DNA of 64,000 nucleotides. Origin: Magnetospirillum sp. 15-1. GTDB taxonomy: Bacteria > Pseudomonadota > Alphaproteobacteria > Rhodospirillales > Magnetospirillaceae. A program made the position numbers and the translations under genes. The notes under the pieces were generated by a model that saw only the letters and a list, made by a program, of their open reading frames with translations, had not been told where the DNA came from and made no database searches. Positions 47,613-58,519 of the stretch are shown here, piece by piece (position 1 is the first letter of the stretch; each line of letters opens with the position of its first letter). The stretch covers positions 1 to 64,000 of the forward strand of contig NZ_FXXN01000026.1 in the NCBI RefSeq assembly GCF_900184795.1, in the 5' to 3' direction.

Positions 47613-50096
47613 CTACACCTGCCCGATGGGCGGCAGGGTGATGGAGAAGCGCGAGCCTTCGCCGGGGGTGGACTGGACCCAGATACGGCCGCCGTGGTGC
47701 TCGACGATCTTCTTGCAGATGGCGAGGCCGATGCCGGTGCCTTCGAACTCGCCGCGCCGGTGCAGGCGCTGGAAGATCAGGAAGACGCGCTCGTAGTACT
47801 TGGGGTCGATGCCGATGCCGTTGTCGGCGACGGTGATGATCCATTCCTTGCCGGCGTTCTCGGCCTCGATGGTGATCACCGGCTTGCGCTCGGGATCGCG
47901 GTATTTGATGGCGTTGCCGATCAGATTCTGGAACAGCCGCATCAGTTCCTCGCCGTCGCCCAGCACGGTGGGCAGGATGGAGGGCGGCGTGGACATCTCG
48001 GCGCCGCTTTCCTCGATCTTCAGCGAGAGGGCCGCCAACGCCCGCTCCACCACGGGGCCGAGGGCCACCGGCAGCATGGGCCGGGTGATGCGGCCGATGC
48101 GGGAATATTCCAGCAGGTCGAGGATCAGGCGGTCCATGCGCGCCGCCCCGTCCTTGGCGAAGGCGATGAACTCGCGGGCGTCGTCGTCCAGCCTGTCGTT
48201 GTAGCGCCGGGCCAGCAGGTCCACGTAGGACGAGACCATGCGCAATGGCTCGCGCAGATCGTGGCTGGCCACATAGGCGAACTGTTCCAGTTCGGTGTTG
48301 GAGCGTTCCAACTCCTCCGCCTTGTCGAGCAGGGCCTGCTCGGCGCGGCGCTGGTCGGTGATATCCCTGATGGTGCCGACCATGCGGATGGGGCGGCCGC
48401 CGGCGTCGTGCTCGATCTTGCCCAGGCCGGCGACCCAGCGCTGGGCGCCGTCGCCGTGGCGGACGATGGCGTAGGACTTGTCGAAATCATGGGCGCCGGA
48501 CTGGATTTCGGCCAGATAGGCGGCCATTTCCGCCCTCATGGCGGGGGCGATCAGATCAAGCCAGCCCTGGCCGCTGCGCGGGTAGTCGGGGCCGATGCCG
48601 AAGATTTCGTCGAGGATGGGCGAGGAGCGCCAGCGGTCCACCCGCATATCGTAGTCGTAATAGCCGAGATTGGCGACGCTCTGGACCTCGAGCAGCAGGG
48701 CCTGATGCTCGCGGATGGCGGTCTCGGCCAGCTTCTTCTCGGTGATGTCCTGGACGGTTCCCAGAATCTCCTGCGCTTCCCCGGTGGTCGAGTCGGTGAC
48801 CTGGGCGCGGGCGGTCACCCACTTGATCTCGCCGCTGCCGGCGATGATGCGATGCTCGACCTCGAAATCCTCCCCCTTCAACAGGGCGGACAGCGCGTCG
48901 CGGACCCGGATGCGGTCGTCGGGATGGATCATGTTCATCACCGCGGACGAGGTGACGGGGAAAGAGGGGGCGAGGCCGAAGATGCGGTAGGTCTCCTCGG
49001 ACCAACGGACCGCGTCGGTGGGAATCTCCACCTGCCACGAGCCGATATGGGCGACGCTCTGGGCGCGGCTGAGGGTGGCCTCGCTGCTCTTCAGCTCGGC
49101 GCGGGCGGCCACCTCTGTGTGGTAGCGGCGCAGCAGCATGACGAACAGGCCGGACAGCGAAAGGATGCCCACCCCGACCATGGCGGCCATGCGGATGGTC
49201 TGGCGGCGCCAGTCGCCCAGGACCGTTTCCACCGGAATGGCGGCGATCAGCACCAGCCCGAAGCGGTCCAGCCGCCGGAAGGCGGTGACGCGGGCGATTC
49301 CGTCCAGGGGCGAGGTGGTGATGGCGGTGGCCTTGGGCAGGCCCTCGGCGATGGCGGGAAAGGCCTTGGCATTGTCCACCCTGGAACCGACCGCGCCGTC
49401 GCGGTGGGGCTGGCGGGCCAGGATGACGCCGTCGCCGCGCTGAAGGTTGACCACCGCTCCGTCGCCCAGGCCCAGGGTCAGGAAGAAGCGCTGGAAGGCG
49501 TCGGCCTTGAGGGTGGCGCCGACCACTCCGGCGAAGCCGCCGTCGGGGGTGGACAGGCGGCGGCTGATGATGATCACCTGATTGCCGCTGACGGCGCCGA
49601 TAAGGGGGGCGCTGATCTGGGGCTCGTCGCTGGCATTATCCCGATGGAACTTGAAATAGTCGCGTTCGGCGATGGAGAGCGGCCGGAACGGAAAGCTGAT
49701 GCCGTGCAGGCGGACGATGCCCTTCTGATCGACCATATACAGGATAGGGACCGCCGACAGCGCCTCGGCGTAATCGTAAAGGGTCTGCCAGACCCTGCGA
49801 TCGTTGGATATGGCGTCCCAGTCGCCGATGTTGCGGTACTGGGTGCGTGCCGCCTGCAGCGCGGTATCGGCCCCCTCGATGGTGCGCAGCACCTGCTCGG
49901 CGGCCAGGTCGGCCATGGACTGGGTGCGGAATTCTGCCTGCGCCATGAAGGCGTCGCGGTCATGCAGGACGATGGAGGCCGTCCAGGCGATGACCACGAT
50001 CATGGACACGCCCCATAGAACCAGCGGCCACCATTTCGAGGTCGTGGCGACGGCGTGATTATTGCTGCTGACGGCTGGTGGCACTGTCATGACCAT
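47613..50096 (-). CDS. Membrane PAS-PAS sensor histidine kinase
   Basis: The 827-residue protein has a membrane helix at about 22-45, an extracellular Cache-like domain of about 250 residues (SMADLAAEQVLRTIEGADTAL...DYFKFHRDN), and a second helix near 305-325. Two PAS domains with PAC follow. HisKA has His612 in VASHDLREP, then the ATPase (NLIGNAIKYRD, DNGIGIDPKY, GTGIGLAI). There is no receiver, so it needs a separate regulator, not in the window. DGDGVILARQPHRDGAVG and nearby loops look like a Cache ligand site. The C-terminal half is related to the MASE3 kinase at 12321. ATG at 50090 is an alternative. Confidence 0.9.
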   Translation of the reverse strand: MVMTVPPAVSSNNHAVATTSKWWPLVLWGVSMIVVIAWTASIVLHDRDAFMAQAEFRTQSMADLAAEQVLRTIEGADTALQAARTQYRNIGDWDAISNDRRVWQTLYDYAEALSAVPILYMVDQKGIVRLHGISFPFRPLSIAERDYFKFHRDNASDEPQISAPLIGAVSGNQVIIISRRLSTPDGGFAGVVGATLKADAFQRFFLTLGLGDGAVVNLQRGDGVILARQPHRDGAVGSRVDNAKAFPAIAEGLPKATAITTSPLDGIARVTAFRRLDRFGLVLIAAIPVETVLGDWRRQTIRMAAMVGVGILSLSGLFVMLLRRYHTEVAARAELKSSEATLSRAQSVAHIGSWQVEIPTDAVRWSEETYRIFGLAPSFPVTSSAVMNMIHPDDRIRVRDALSALLKGEDFEVEHRIIAGSGEIKWVTARAQVTDSTTGEAQEILGTVQDITEKKLAETAIREHQALLLEVQSVANLGYYDYDMRVDRWRSSPILDEIFGIGPDYPRSGQGWLDLIAPAMRAEMAAYLAEIQSGAHDFDKSYAIVRHGDGAQRWVAGLGKIEHDAGGRPIRMVGTIRDITDQRRAEQALLDKAEELERSNTELEQFAYVASHDLREPLRMVSSYVDLLARRYNDRLDDDAREFIAFAKDGAARMDRLILDLLEYSRIGRITRPMLPVALGPVVERALAALSLKIEESGAEMSTPPSILPTVLGDGEELMRLFQNLIGNAIKYRDPERKPVITIEAENAGKEWIITVADNGIGIDPKYYERVFLIFQRLHRRGEFEGTGIGLAICKKIVEHHGGRIWVQSTPGEGSRFSITLPPIGQV

Positions 50097-50206
50097 CGGG
50101 ATGCTTATCCTAAACGATGGTATAAAAGGCGCCGGAGTGCGTAAAGCGGATAGATGGAATTTCTTGGAGCGAAACGCAATTAGATTGGGTCGCGCTTCAA
50201 AGAAAA

Positions 50207-50230
50207 AGGACCCCGCGAGGGCGGGGTCCT
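50207..50230 (-). terminator. Rho-independent terminator of argG
   Basis: AGGACCCCGC and GCGGGGTCCT form a 10-bp stem around a 4-base loop. On the minus strand it is followed by TTTTTC, 30 bases after the argG stop. Confidence 0.88.
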
Positions 50231-50260
50231 GCTCACTTCAATCGACCCGAGGGTAAATAC

Positions 50261-51475
<1,215 letters not shown>

Positions 51476-51680
51476 GGCAAACGCCTTTCCGTGATGGGGA
51501 GGGATTTGGCGGCGCAGTATAGGCATTGGGGCGCCCGAGGCAAGGAGAGTCGGAGATTCGTTTCGTGAAGCATACCCCCGATCCCGCAACGGGCCGGATG
51601 CCCCGGAAGGGACTGATCAATGTCATGGCGGCCGCACGGCAAGAAGGGGCAAGCTGTGGTCTTGAAGTGGGAGGTGAGCC

Positions 51681-52106
51681 ATGATTTTACACCGAGTGGC
51701 ATGGGTGGCCGCCGTGGTGATCCTGTTTCCCTGGGGAGCCGAGGCCGGCGAGGGTAAGGCGATATTCGACGGCGCGTGCGCAAGCTGCCATTTCGCCCGC
51801 CGCGACCCCGCGCGACGCGACGAGATGGTGGCGCCGCCGATCGATATGATGTCCGCCCGCATTCGCCAACTCAGCGGCAATGACCGGGACGCCTTTCTGG
51901 CCCGGGTGGTCGATTATGTGAAGGCACCGTCGGCGGATAAGTCGGCGGACCCCAACGCCATCCAGCGGTTTGGCCTGATGCCGGCCATCGGCGACACCTT
52001 CCCCCAATTGACGGATAAGGATCTGGTGGCCGTTGCCGCGTGGATGTTCGATGCCCATGCTTCGGTTCGCCTGCCTCCGGGGGGCGGCGGGATGGGGCGG
52101 CAATGA
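51681..52106 (+). CDS. Mono-heme cytochrome c, exported
   Basis: The 141-residue protein has a signal peptide (VAWVAAVVILFPWGAEAG) and one heme site, CASCH, in GACASCHFARRDPARR. A methionine ligand candidate lies in GLMPAIGD and a C-terminal helix in LTDKDLVAVAAWMF, the usual small class I cytochrome layout. GGAGG precedes the ATG. Its TGA overlaps the start of the diheme gene (ATGA), so the two are probably used together. It carries electrons in the periplasm; partners are not visible. Confidence 0.88.
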   Translation: MILHRVAWVAAVVILFPWGAEAGEGKAIFDGACASCHFARRDPARRDEMVAPPIDMMSARIRQLSGNDRDAFLARVVDYVKAPSADKSADPNAIQRFGLMPAIGDTFPQLTDKDLVAVAAWMFDAHASVRLPPGGGGMGRQ

Positions 52107-52597
52107 ACGCCGTCATGCGCTTTTTGCTGCTCTGGGCATCTCTCGCCCTCACGGGGGCGGCGAAGGCGGCGGATATCCATCAATTGTGGGATCAGCGATG
52201 CGGCGGCTGCCACGACCATGCCGGTTCGTTCGCCCGCAAATTCCTGACGGTGACCGACGGAATGCTGCGCGGCCGCAGCGATGGCCGGGATGTGAAGGTG
52301 CTGCTTACCACCCATAACGGCGGGTACTCCTCGGAGGATATCGCCGCCATCTATTCAATGCTGCTGGCCCAGACCCAGACCCCAGACCTTTTCAAGCGGA
52401 AGTGCGGAGATTGCCACGCGACCGCCGCCCAACTGGTCCGTGAGCAGGTCGTCAGCCGGGATGGCGAGCTGTATGGACGCTATTCGCAGCGTCGCATGGC
52501 CGACTACCTTCCCGGGCATGGGCGTCTGAGCGACGACGAGAATGCCATCCTGCTTGGCGCGCTGGCCCGAATCGAACGGGAAGTTCATCGGCCCTGA
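52103..52597 (+). CDS. Diheme cytochrome c, exported
   Basis: The 164-residue protein has a signal peptide (RFLLLWASLALTGAAKAAD) and two heme sites, CGGCH and CGDCH, about 70 residues apart, each in a small helical domain (WDQRCGGCHDHAGSFAR and FKRKCGDCHATAAQLV). It is co-translated with the mono-heme gene. No oxidase, reductase or dehydrogenase gene flanks the pair, so their electron donor and acceptor must lie elsewhere. Confidence 0.87.
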   Translation: MNAVMRFLLLWASLALTGAAKAADIHQLWDQRCGGCHDHAGSFARKFLTVTDGMLRGRSDGRDVKVLLTTHNGGYSSEDIAAIYSMLLAQTQTPDLFKRKCGDCHATAAQLVREQVVSRDGELYGRYSQRRMADYLPGHGRLSDDENAILLGALARIEREVHRP

Positions 52598-52939
52598 ATG
52601 CCATGGTGCTGCGCGGCCTTGGCGGCCCCGGCTTACGTAAGAATCGCAATCTTTAGGATGTGATTCTTTTGTATAAACAACGTAAACGAAACACTTCATG
52701 CGTTGCTGCATCTTAATGCGGGATATGGCGATAGTCCTGCGGGCACAAGATATTTCTCTGCCAATGGTCTTGGATAGGCGTGCAGCACGTGATGCATGAT
52801 GCGCATTCCGGCGTGCTGCATCTTACAGTCCGTAACAAAATATAAATTACTGATCATGGGATGGTGGTGTATGGTCATGTTTGCAATCAATGAGAGTCTG
52901 ATTGCCTATCGTCACCCACCAATGCAACAGGGGGAAGAC
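52598..52939 (+). promoter_or_regulatory. Long AT-rich leader before the DUF1842 gene, with repeats
   Basis: The 342-base gap has no gene. It holds a direct repeat TGCTGCATCTTA (52704-52715 and 52814-52825). It also holds an inverted repeat TGCAGCACG / CGTGCTGCA (52781-52789 and 52812-52820), with a 22-base spacer. It ends in a good ribosome site (GGGGGAAG) before ATG 52940. The repeats look like operators; the factor is unknown. Confidence 0.55.
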
Positions 52940-53326
52940 ATGCCCGTTGGAACTTTTATCGTCACCTATGAAGGCGCCAGCGCTCCGGCCGGCGGTTACG
53001 CCTTGAACCTCAATCTGGTCGTCGACGTGGCCCATGCCAAGGCCGCCGGCCTGGCCGGCGTCTTCCAGGCGACCAATCCGCCGCTGGACGTGAAGCTGCC
53101 GGTGAACGGCTCGGTGACCGACATGACGGTGATGCCGAAGAACACCCACCATCTGGTCGTGCTGCAGAGCTCGGACAAGCTGCTGGGCCGTCATATCGAG
53201 GTGCGGCTGGTGACCACCGACGACTGGCAGACCGGTACCGCCAACGTCACCCTGTTCACCGATACCGAGCGGGGGGTCATCCACTTCACCACCGACGTCA
53301 AGGCGGTGAAGGGCGAGCAGGCCTAG
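52940..53326 (+). CDS. DUF1842-like protein
   Basis: The 128-residue protein matches the DUF1842 pattern: VGTFIVTYEG...GGYALNLNLVVDV, then ATNPPLDVKLPVNGSVTDMTVMPKNTHHLVVLQ and TTDDWQTGTANVTLFTD. It has no signal or membrane segment. The domain's function is not known to me. I start at ATG 52940 on the ribosome site; the frame is open for 48 more codons, but they look non-coding. A bidirectional terminator follows. Confidence 0.75.
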   Translation: MPVGTFIVTYEGASAPAGGYALNLNLVVDVAHAKAAGLAGVFQATNPPLDVKLPVNGSVTDMTVMPKNTHHLVVLQSSDKLLGRHIEVRLVTTDDWQTGTANVTLFTDTERGVIHFTTDVKAVKGEQA

Positions 53327-53338
53327 CGACGAACCGGG

Positions 53339-53372
53339 CGTTTCCGTCCCGCCTCGCGGCGGGGCGGGGACG
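53339..53372. terminator. Bidirectional hairpin between the DUF1842 gene and rlmN
   Basis: Fifteen-base arms (core CCGTCCCGCC) pair across a TCGC loop with three G-U wobbles. It lies between convergent stops and can end both messages, though no long T run is present. Confidence 0.6.
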
Positions 53373-53373
53373 C

Positions 53374-54516
53374 TCAGGCTTCGGCCTTGTGATGCTCGTC
53401 CTCGATGCCCTGGGCGGCGCGGGCCTTGGCCAGCGACGCCCGCTCCCGCTGGCTTTCCGAGCGCAACTGGCCGCAGGCGGCCAGGATGTCGCGGCCCCGG
53501 GGCATGCGGATGGGGGCGGAATAGCCGGCATCTTGCAAGATGTCCGAGAACGCCTTGGTGGTCCGGATGTCCGGCGTCTCGAATTCCGAGCCCGGCCAGG
53601 GATTGAACGGGATCAGGTTGAACTTGGCCGGCAGGCCCTTGACCAGCTTCAGCAGCGCGCGGGCGTCGGCCGGGGAATCGTTGACGCCCTTCAGCATGAT
53701 GTACTCGAAGGTGATGCGTCTGGCGTTGGACGCGCCGGGATACTCGCGGCAGGCCCGCATCAGCTCGGCCAGGGGATACTTCTTGTTGATGGGCATGATG
53801 CGGTCGCGGATCTCGTCGGTCACCGCGTGCAGCGAGATGGCCAGGTTGACCCCCAGCCGCTCGCCGCATTCCTTCATCATGGGCACCACGCCCGAGGTGG
53901 ACAGGGTGATGCGGCGCTTGGAAATGCCGATTCCCTCGCCGTCCATGGCGATTTCCAGGGCGGTGGCGACGTTCTCGAAATTGTAGAGGGGCTCGCCCAT
54001 GCCCATCACCACGATGTTGGACAGCAGGCGGCCGCCGTCGTCGGGGGTGGGCCACTCACCATAGGAATCACGGGCCACCATGAACTGGCCGACGATCTCG
54101 GCCGCCCCCAGGTTGCGCACCAGCAACTGGGTGCCGGTATGGCAGAAGCGGCAGGTCAGGGTGCAGCCCACCTGAGTGGAGATGCACACCGCGCCGCGTT
54201 CCTCGTCGGCGTCGGGGATGTAGACGGTTTCCGCCTCGTTGCCGTCGTCGAACTTCAGCAGCCACTTGCGGGTGGTGTCGCTGGAGGTCAGCTCCTTGGT
54301 CACCACGGGGCGACGCACCACATAGCGCTCGGCCAGGGCGCCGTGCATGGCCTTGGAGATGGAGGTCATCTTGGCGAAATCGGTTTCGCCGCGATTGTAC
54401 ATCCAGTGCCACAGCTGCTTGGCGCGGAATGGCTTCTCGCCGATGGTGGCCATTTCGGCGATCAGCTGGTCGCGTGACAGGCCGATCAGGTTGGTTTTGG
54501 CGGTGGTGTCGTTCAT
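53374..54516 (-). CDS. rlmN: 23S rRNA (A2503-C2)/tRNA (A37-C2) methyltransferase, radical SAM
   Basis: RlmN methylates A2503 of 23S rRNA and A37 of some tRNAs. The 380-residue protein has the radical-SAM cluster C-X3-C-X2-C in [12 protein letters not shown]. It has the catalytic Cys residues in VCISTQVGC and in [10 protein letters not shown] near the C-terminus, and the SAM motif [12 protein letters not shown] 54516 gives the usual start ([13 protein letters not shown]). It is divergent from the TetR gene. Confidence 0.95.
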   Translation of the reverse strand: MNDTTAKTNLIGLSRDQLIAEMATIGEKPFRAKQLWHWMYNRGETDFAKMTSISKAMHGALAERYVVRRPVVTKELTSSDTTRKWLLKFDDGNEAETVYIPDADEERGAVCISTQVGCTLTCRFCHTGTQLLVRNLGAAEIVGQFMVARDSYGEWPTPDDGGRLLSNIVVMGMGEPLYNFENVATALEIAMDGEGIGISKRRITLSTSGVVPMMKECGERLGVNLAISLHAVTDEIRDRIMPINKKYPLAELMRACREYPGASNARRITFEYIMLKGVNDSPADARALLKLVKGLPAKFNLIPFNPWPGSEFETPDIRTTKAFSDILQDAGYSAPIRMPRGRDILAACGQLRSESQRERASLAKARAAQGIEDEHHKAEA

Positions 54517-54611
54517 GGAGGCAACACATAAGGATGACGGAGCGGTTACGCAATGGCGGCGTACGCAAAGGAGTGTTGTGGAGCGGGTGGTCGGGCTGTC
54601 ATCATGCTTGC

Positions 54612-54623
54612 CCAACCGGTTGG
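54612..54623 (+). promoter_or_regulatory. Operator-like palindrome before the TetR gene
   Basis: CCAACCGGTTGG is a perfect 12-base palindrome, 18 bases before the TetR ATG and about 95 bases upstream of rlmN. TetR-type autoregulation is the likely use. Confidence 0.6.
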
Positions 54624-54641
54624 TCTAACAAGGGAACACCC

Positions 54642-55220
54642 ATGGCTCCTCCCTCACGCCGTGATGATCTGGTCGAGGCGGCACTCCGCCTGTTCCTGCG
54701 GGACGGCTTCCACGCCACCGGCATCGCCGCCATCCTGGACGCGGCGGGTCTGACCAAGATGACCCTCTATCATCACTTCAAGTCCAAGGAGGAGCTGATC
54801 GTCGCCGCGCTGGAGCTGCGCGACCGGCGGTTCCGCGACTGGCTGTTCGGCCGCATGCTGGCCATGGGCGGCACGCCGCGATCCCAGGTGCTGAATATGT
54901 TCGAGGTCCTGGGCGAGTGGTTCCGGGGCGAGGCGGTGATCGGCGGCGACGGCCCGGAGGTCTTCCGCGGCTGTCCCTTCGTCAAGGCGGCGGCGGAATA
55001 CGCCGAGCCGGGCGATCCCATCCACCGGGTGGCCGGCGACCACAAGCGCCGCATCGTCGAGACCCTGGGCGAGATGTGTCACAAGGCCGAACTGCCCGAG
55101 CCCGAGCGTCTGGCCCGGCGCCTGGTCCTGCTCAAGGAGGGCGCCATCGCCGACGCCACCATCGCCGGCGACGCCCAGGCCGCCACCGAAGCCAAGATGA
55201 TGGCCGTGCGGATGCTGTAG
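54642..55220 (+). CDS. TetR/AcrR-family transcriptional regulator
   Basis: The 192-residue protein has the TetR N-terminal helix-turn-helix (DDLVEAALRLFLRDGFHATGIAAILDAAGLTKMTLYHHFKSKEELIVAAL) and a helical ligand domain with GCPFVKAAAEY. A perfect palindrome upstream suggests self-control. Neither neighbour (rlmN, clpA) is a typical target, so it may act on a distant gene. One Cys (GCPF) is placed where ligand or redox sensing is possible. Confidence 0.88.
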   Translation: MAPPSRRDDLVEAALRLFLRDGFHATGIAAILDAAGLTKMTLYHHFKSKEELIVAALELRDRRFRDWLFGRMLAMGGTPRSQVLNMFEVLGEWFRGEAVIGGDGPEVFRGCPFVKAAAEYAEPGDPIHRVAGDHKRRIVETLGEMCHKAELPEPERLARRLVLLKEGAIADATIAGDAQAATEAKMMAVRML

Positions 55221-55689
55221 CCGGTCCGTCATTGGGACGCCCTGGGACGGGGTTCGGCTTCGCTCGGGATGGCGTTACGGCGCTGTCGGAATATCCGTCC
55301 AGACAAACCGAAGCCCCGCCGGAGACATCGTGCTCCGCGCGGGGCTTGTGGTTTTGGGACCTACAGGTCCTATATATTCGGCGCAGCGGCCGATAAGAGA
55401 GCAGTCTGTATTGTCATAGTACCTGATGCCACTATATCGGCACCTCAAACTCGACCCGGTGGTGTCATGCTGTCAACATCCTCCTGCCCGGTGTTGTCTC
55501 TGCCTCGATGGAGGCGGCGAGTACATCGGATATTGTCGTGACAACCTTCCAATCCCGGTGCGCCTCCTTCTCTGTTACAGGTTAATTATCGCCAACCCGA
55601 GGCCAATTGTCAAGAAATTGCCCCTCATCCAAGGCAAGCAAAAGGGCGCTCCCTTGGGAGCGCCCCGGTTGCGGCGACGGGTGTCGCGG
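55221..55689. other. Gap between the TetR gene and clpA without a protein gene
   Basis: No convincing gene fills these 469 bases. They hold a hairpin AAGCCCCGC...GCGGGGCTT (55311-55347, bulged, loop about 8) after the TetR gene. A palindrome GGACCTACAGGTCC (55357-55370) lies next to TATATATT. There is a small stem GCCTC-GATG-GAGGC near 55502, and GTTGTC...GACAAC arms are about 40 bases apart (55494 region). The right end is the clpA terminator. Composition is less GC-rich than the genes. A small structured RNA is possible but unproven. Confidence 0.5.
55644..55665 (-). terminator. Rho-independent terminator of clpA
   Basis: GGGCGCTCCC and GGGAGCGCCC pair around a 2-base loop. On the minus strand TTTTGC follows, 25 bases beyond the clpA stop. 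Confidence 0.82.
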
Positions 55690-57984
55690 TTATTCCACCA
55701 GTTCGGGGATCTTGTCCGCCTTGGGGGCGGCGGCCAGGAACTCGAAGGCCAGCTTGTTGTCCTCGCCCACCCGGATGCGGACGATGCCGCCCTTGGCCAG
55801 GCGGCCGAACAGCAATTCCTCGGCCAGGGCTTTCTTGATGTGCTCCTGGATGACGCGGGCCAGGGGGCGTGCGCCGAACGAGCGGTCGTAGCCCTTCTTG
55901 GCCAGCCAGGCGCGGGCCTCGTCGGTCAGTTCGATGGCCACGTCGCGGTCGCCCAGCTGGGTTTCCAACTGCATGACGAACTTGTCCACCACCTGGGCGA
56001 CGACCTCGGGGGTGAGGTTGGCGAAGGCGATGGTCGAGTCCAGGCGATTGCGGAATTCCGGGCTGAACATGCGGTTGATGGCCTCGGAATCGTCGCCTTC
56101 CCGTGATTCCCGGCCGAAGCCGATGGCCGATTTGGCCAGATCGGCGGCGCCGGCATTGGTGGTCATGATCAGGATCACGTTGCGGAAGTCGACGGTCTTG
56201 CCGTTGTGGTCGGTAAGCCGCCCGTGATCCATGACCTGAAGCAGGATGTTGAACAGGTCGGGATGGGCCTTTTCGATCTCGTCGAGCAGCAGCACCGAAT
56301 GGGGATGCTGGTCGATAGCGTCGGTGAGCAGCCCGCCCTGGTCGAAGCCCACATAGCCGGGCGGCGCGCCGATCAGCCGCGACACCGAATGGCGCTCCAT
56401 GTACTCGCTCATGTCGAAGCGGGTCAGCTCGATACCCATGATCTTGGCCAACTGGCGGGCCACCTCGGTCTTGCCGACGCCGGTGGGGCCGGAGAACAGG
56501 TAGCAGCCGATGGGCTTTTCCGGCTCGCGCAGGCCGGCGCGGGCCAGCTTGATGGCGGAAGACAGGGCCTCGATGGCCTTGTCCTGGCCGAATACCAGAG
56601 TCTTCAAGTCGCGTTCGAGATTCCTGAGCGCTTCCATGTCGTTGGTGGACACGCTTTTCGGGGGGATGCGGGCGATCTTGGCGACGATCTCCTCCACATC
56701 CCTGACGGTGACCGTCTTGCGCCGCTTGGATTCCGGCAGCAGCATGCGCGACGCGCCCACCTCGTCGATGACGTCGATGGCCTTGTCGGGCAGCTTGCGG
56801 TCGGTGATGTACTTGGCCGACAGCTCCACCGCCGCCTTGATGGCCTCGGCGGTGTAGCGGACCTTGTGATGGCTTTCGTAATAGGTCTTGATGCCGTTCA
56901 GGATCTTGATGGTGTCCGAGATGGACGGCTCGTTGACGTCGATCTTCTGGAAGCGCCGCACCAGGGCGCGGTCCTTCTCGAAGTGATTGCGGAATTCCTT
57001 GTAGGTGGTCGAGCCGATGCAGCGCAAGGACCCCGAGGCCAGGGCCGGCTTCAGGAGGTTGGACGCATCCATGGAACCGCCCGAGGTGGCGCCGGCGCCG
57101 ATCACCGTGTGGATCTCGTCGATGAACATCACCGCGCCGTCGTAGTTCTCCAGCTCGGTGACCACCGCCTTCAGGCGCTCCTCGAAATCGCCGCGATAAC
57201 GGGTGCCGGCCAGCAGCGAGCCCATGTCGAGGGCGAAGATGGTGGCGTTCTTCAAGACGTCGGGGACCTCGCCGTTGACGATGCGCCGGGCCAGGCCTTC
57301 GGCGATGGCGGTCTTGCCCACGCCGGGGTCGCCCACGTAGAGCGGGTTGTTCTTGGACCGGCGGCAGAGGATCTGGATGGTGCGGTCGATTTCCTCGTCA
57401 CGGCCGATCAGCGGGTCGATCTTGCCCTGGGCGGCCTTTTTGTTGAGGTTGACGCAATAGGCGTTGAGCGCCTCCTGCCCCTTCTTGACCACCTTGTCCG
57501 GGTTGGCTTCCTCGTCGGCGCCGTGGACGGTGCGGTTCTGGCCGCGGCCGGGCGCCTTGGCGACGCCGTGGCTGATGTAGTTGACGGCGTCGAGGCGCGT
57601 CATGTCCTGGTTCTGCAGGAAATAGACGGCGTGGCTTTCCCGTTCCGAGAACAGCGCCACGATGACGTTGGCCCCGGTCACCTCTTCTCTGCCCGAGGAC
57701 TGGACGTGAATGGCGGCGCGCTGCACGACGCGCTGGAAACCGGCGGTGGGCTTGGGGTCGGTACCGCGAGGCGACACCAGCTCCGACAGGTTGGTATCGA
57801 TGAACTCGCCCAGGTCCCGCTTCAGCTTGTCGATGTCGACGTTGCAGGCCCGCAGCACCGCCACGGCATCCTGATCATCGGTAAGGGCCAGCAGAAGATG
57901 CTCGAGGGTCGCGTATTCGTGGCGACGCTCCGAGGCGTGAGACAAGGCACGGTGCAGGCTCTGCTCCAGGTTGCGCGACAGCAT
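55690..57984 (-). CDS. clpA: ATP-dependent Clp protease ATP-binding subunit ClpA
   Basis: ClpA unfolds proteins and feeds them to ClpP. The 764-residue protein has the Clp N-domain ([21 protein letters not shown]) and two AAA modules, with Walker A sequences [15 protein letters not shown] and [14 protein letters not shown]. The second-module block is [23 protein letters not shown] ClpP-binding IGL/IGF-type loop is present near ATGFGR (SAIGFGRES). It follows clpS on the same strand (44 bases). No M domain, so it is ClpA rather than ClpB. Confidence 0.96.
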   Translation of the reverse strand: MLSRNLEQSLHRALSHASERRHEYATLEHLLLALTDDQDAVAVLRACNVDIDKLKRDLGEFIDTNLSELVSPRGTDPKPTAGFQRVVQRAAIHVQSSGREEVTGANVIVALFSERESHAVYFLQNQDMTRLDAVNYISHGVAKAPGRGQNRTVHGADEEANPDKVVKKGQEALNAYCVNLNKKAAQGKIDPLIGRDEEIDRTIQILCRRSKNNPLYVGDPGVGKTAIAEGLARRIVNGEVPDVLKNATIFALDMGSLLAGTRYRGDFEERLKAVVTELENYDGAVMFIDEIHTVIGAGATSGGSMDASNLLKPALASGSLRCIGSTTYKEFRNHFEKDRALVRRFQKIDVNEPSISDTIKILNGIKTYYESHHKVRYTAEAIKAAVELSAKYITDRKLPDKAIDVIDEVGASRMLLPESKRRKTVTVRDVEEIVAKIARIPPKSVSTNDMEALRNLERDLKTLVFGQDKAIEALSSAIKLARAGLREPEKPIGCYLFSGPTGVGKTEVARQLAKIMGIELTRFDMSEYMERHSVSRLIGAPPGYVGFDQGGLLTDAIDQHPHSVLLLDEIEKAHPDLFNILLQVMDHGRLTDHNGKTVDFRNVILIMTTNAGAADLAKSAIGFGRESREGDDSEAINRMFSPEFRNRLDSTIAFANLTPEVVAQVVDKFVMQLETQLGDRDVAIELTDEARAWLAKKGYDRSFGARPLARVIQEHIKKALAEELLFGRLAKGGIVRIRVGEDNKLAFEFLAAAPKADKIPELVE

Positions 57985-58028
57985 AGGGGCCGATCCTTAT
58001 CCAAGGGGAACGCGCCGCGACGGGCGGG

Positions 58029-58361
58029 CTATTCCTTTTCTATCGTACACTGCAGCGGATGCTGGTTCTGGCGCGCCAGGTCCATGACCTGGGTTACCTT
58101 GGTCTCCGCCACCTCATATGTGTAAACACCGCAAATCCCGACACCTCTGGTATGGACATGCAACATCACGCGGGTCGCGTCCTCACGCGATTTGTTGAAA
58201 AACCGCTCAAGGACATGCACGACGAACTCCATGGGAGTGTAATCGTCGTTCAGCATCAGGACCTTGTACATGGACGGCTTCTTGGTCTTGGGACGGGTCT
58301 TGATGACCACTCCCGTCTGACCGTCGTCGCCGTTGCGCTTGTCGTTACCGTTTTCGCTCAT
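58029..58361 (-). CDS. clpS: ATP-dependent Clp protease adaptor ClpS
   Basis: ClpS hands N-end-rule substrates to ClpA. The 110-residue protein has a disordered N-terminus, then [27 protein letters not shown] and [24 protein letters not shown], which carry the hydrophobic pocket and ClpA contact. ATG 58361 is the usual start. Placed just before clpA, it forms the standard pair. Confidence 0.95.
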   Translation of the reverse strand: MSENGNDKRNGDDGQTGVVIKTRPKTKKPSMYKVLMLNDDYTPMEFVVHVLERFFNKSREDATRVMLHVHTRGVGICGVYTYEVAETKVTQVMDLARQNQHPLQCTIEKE

Positions 58362-58470
58362 AGCCTGTGTGCTTGGGCCTTGGTTGCTTTTTACACCCCT
58401 ATCATATTGGGTGCGGGCGCCCGGCGAAAAGGCCCCTTTTTCCGCATGGGGGGATTGCGGGCATGAAAAA

Positions 58471-58494
58471 GGCCCGGCGGTCACCCGCCGGGCC
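58471..58494 (-). terminator. Rho-independent terminator of the phasin gene
   Basis: GGCCCGGCGG and CCGCCGGGCC pair around a 4-base loop. On the minus strand TTTTTC follows, 26 bases after the phasin stop. Confidence 0.88.
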
Positions 58495-58519
58495 CTGATC
58501 ATCGTGATGATGGAGCGCG

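Noticed and set aside
58405..58440. A CGCCCGGCG-like string upstream of clpS that might be another repeat copy
   Set aside because: Neither hairpin nor the AGCCAA linker is present, so the short match is best taken as chance in GC-rich DNA.
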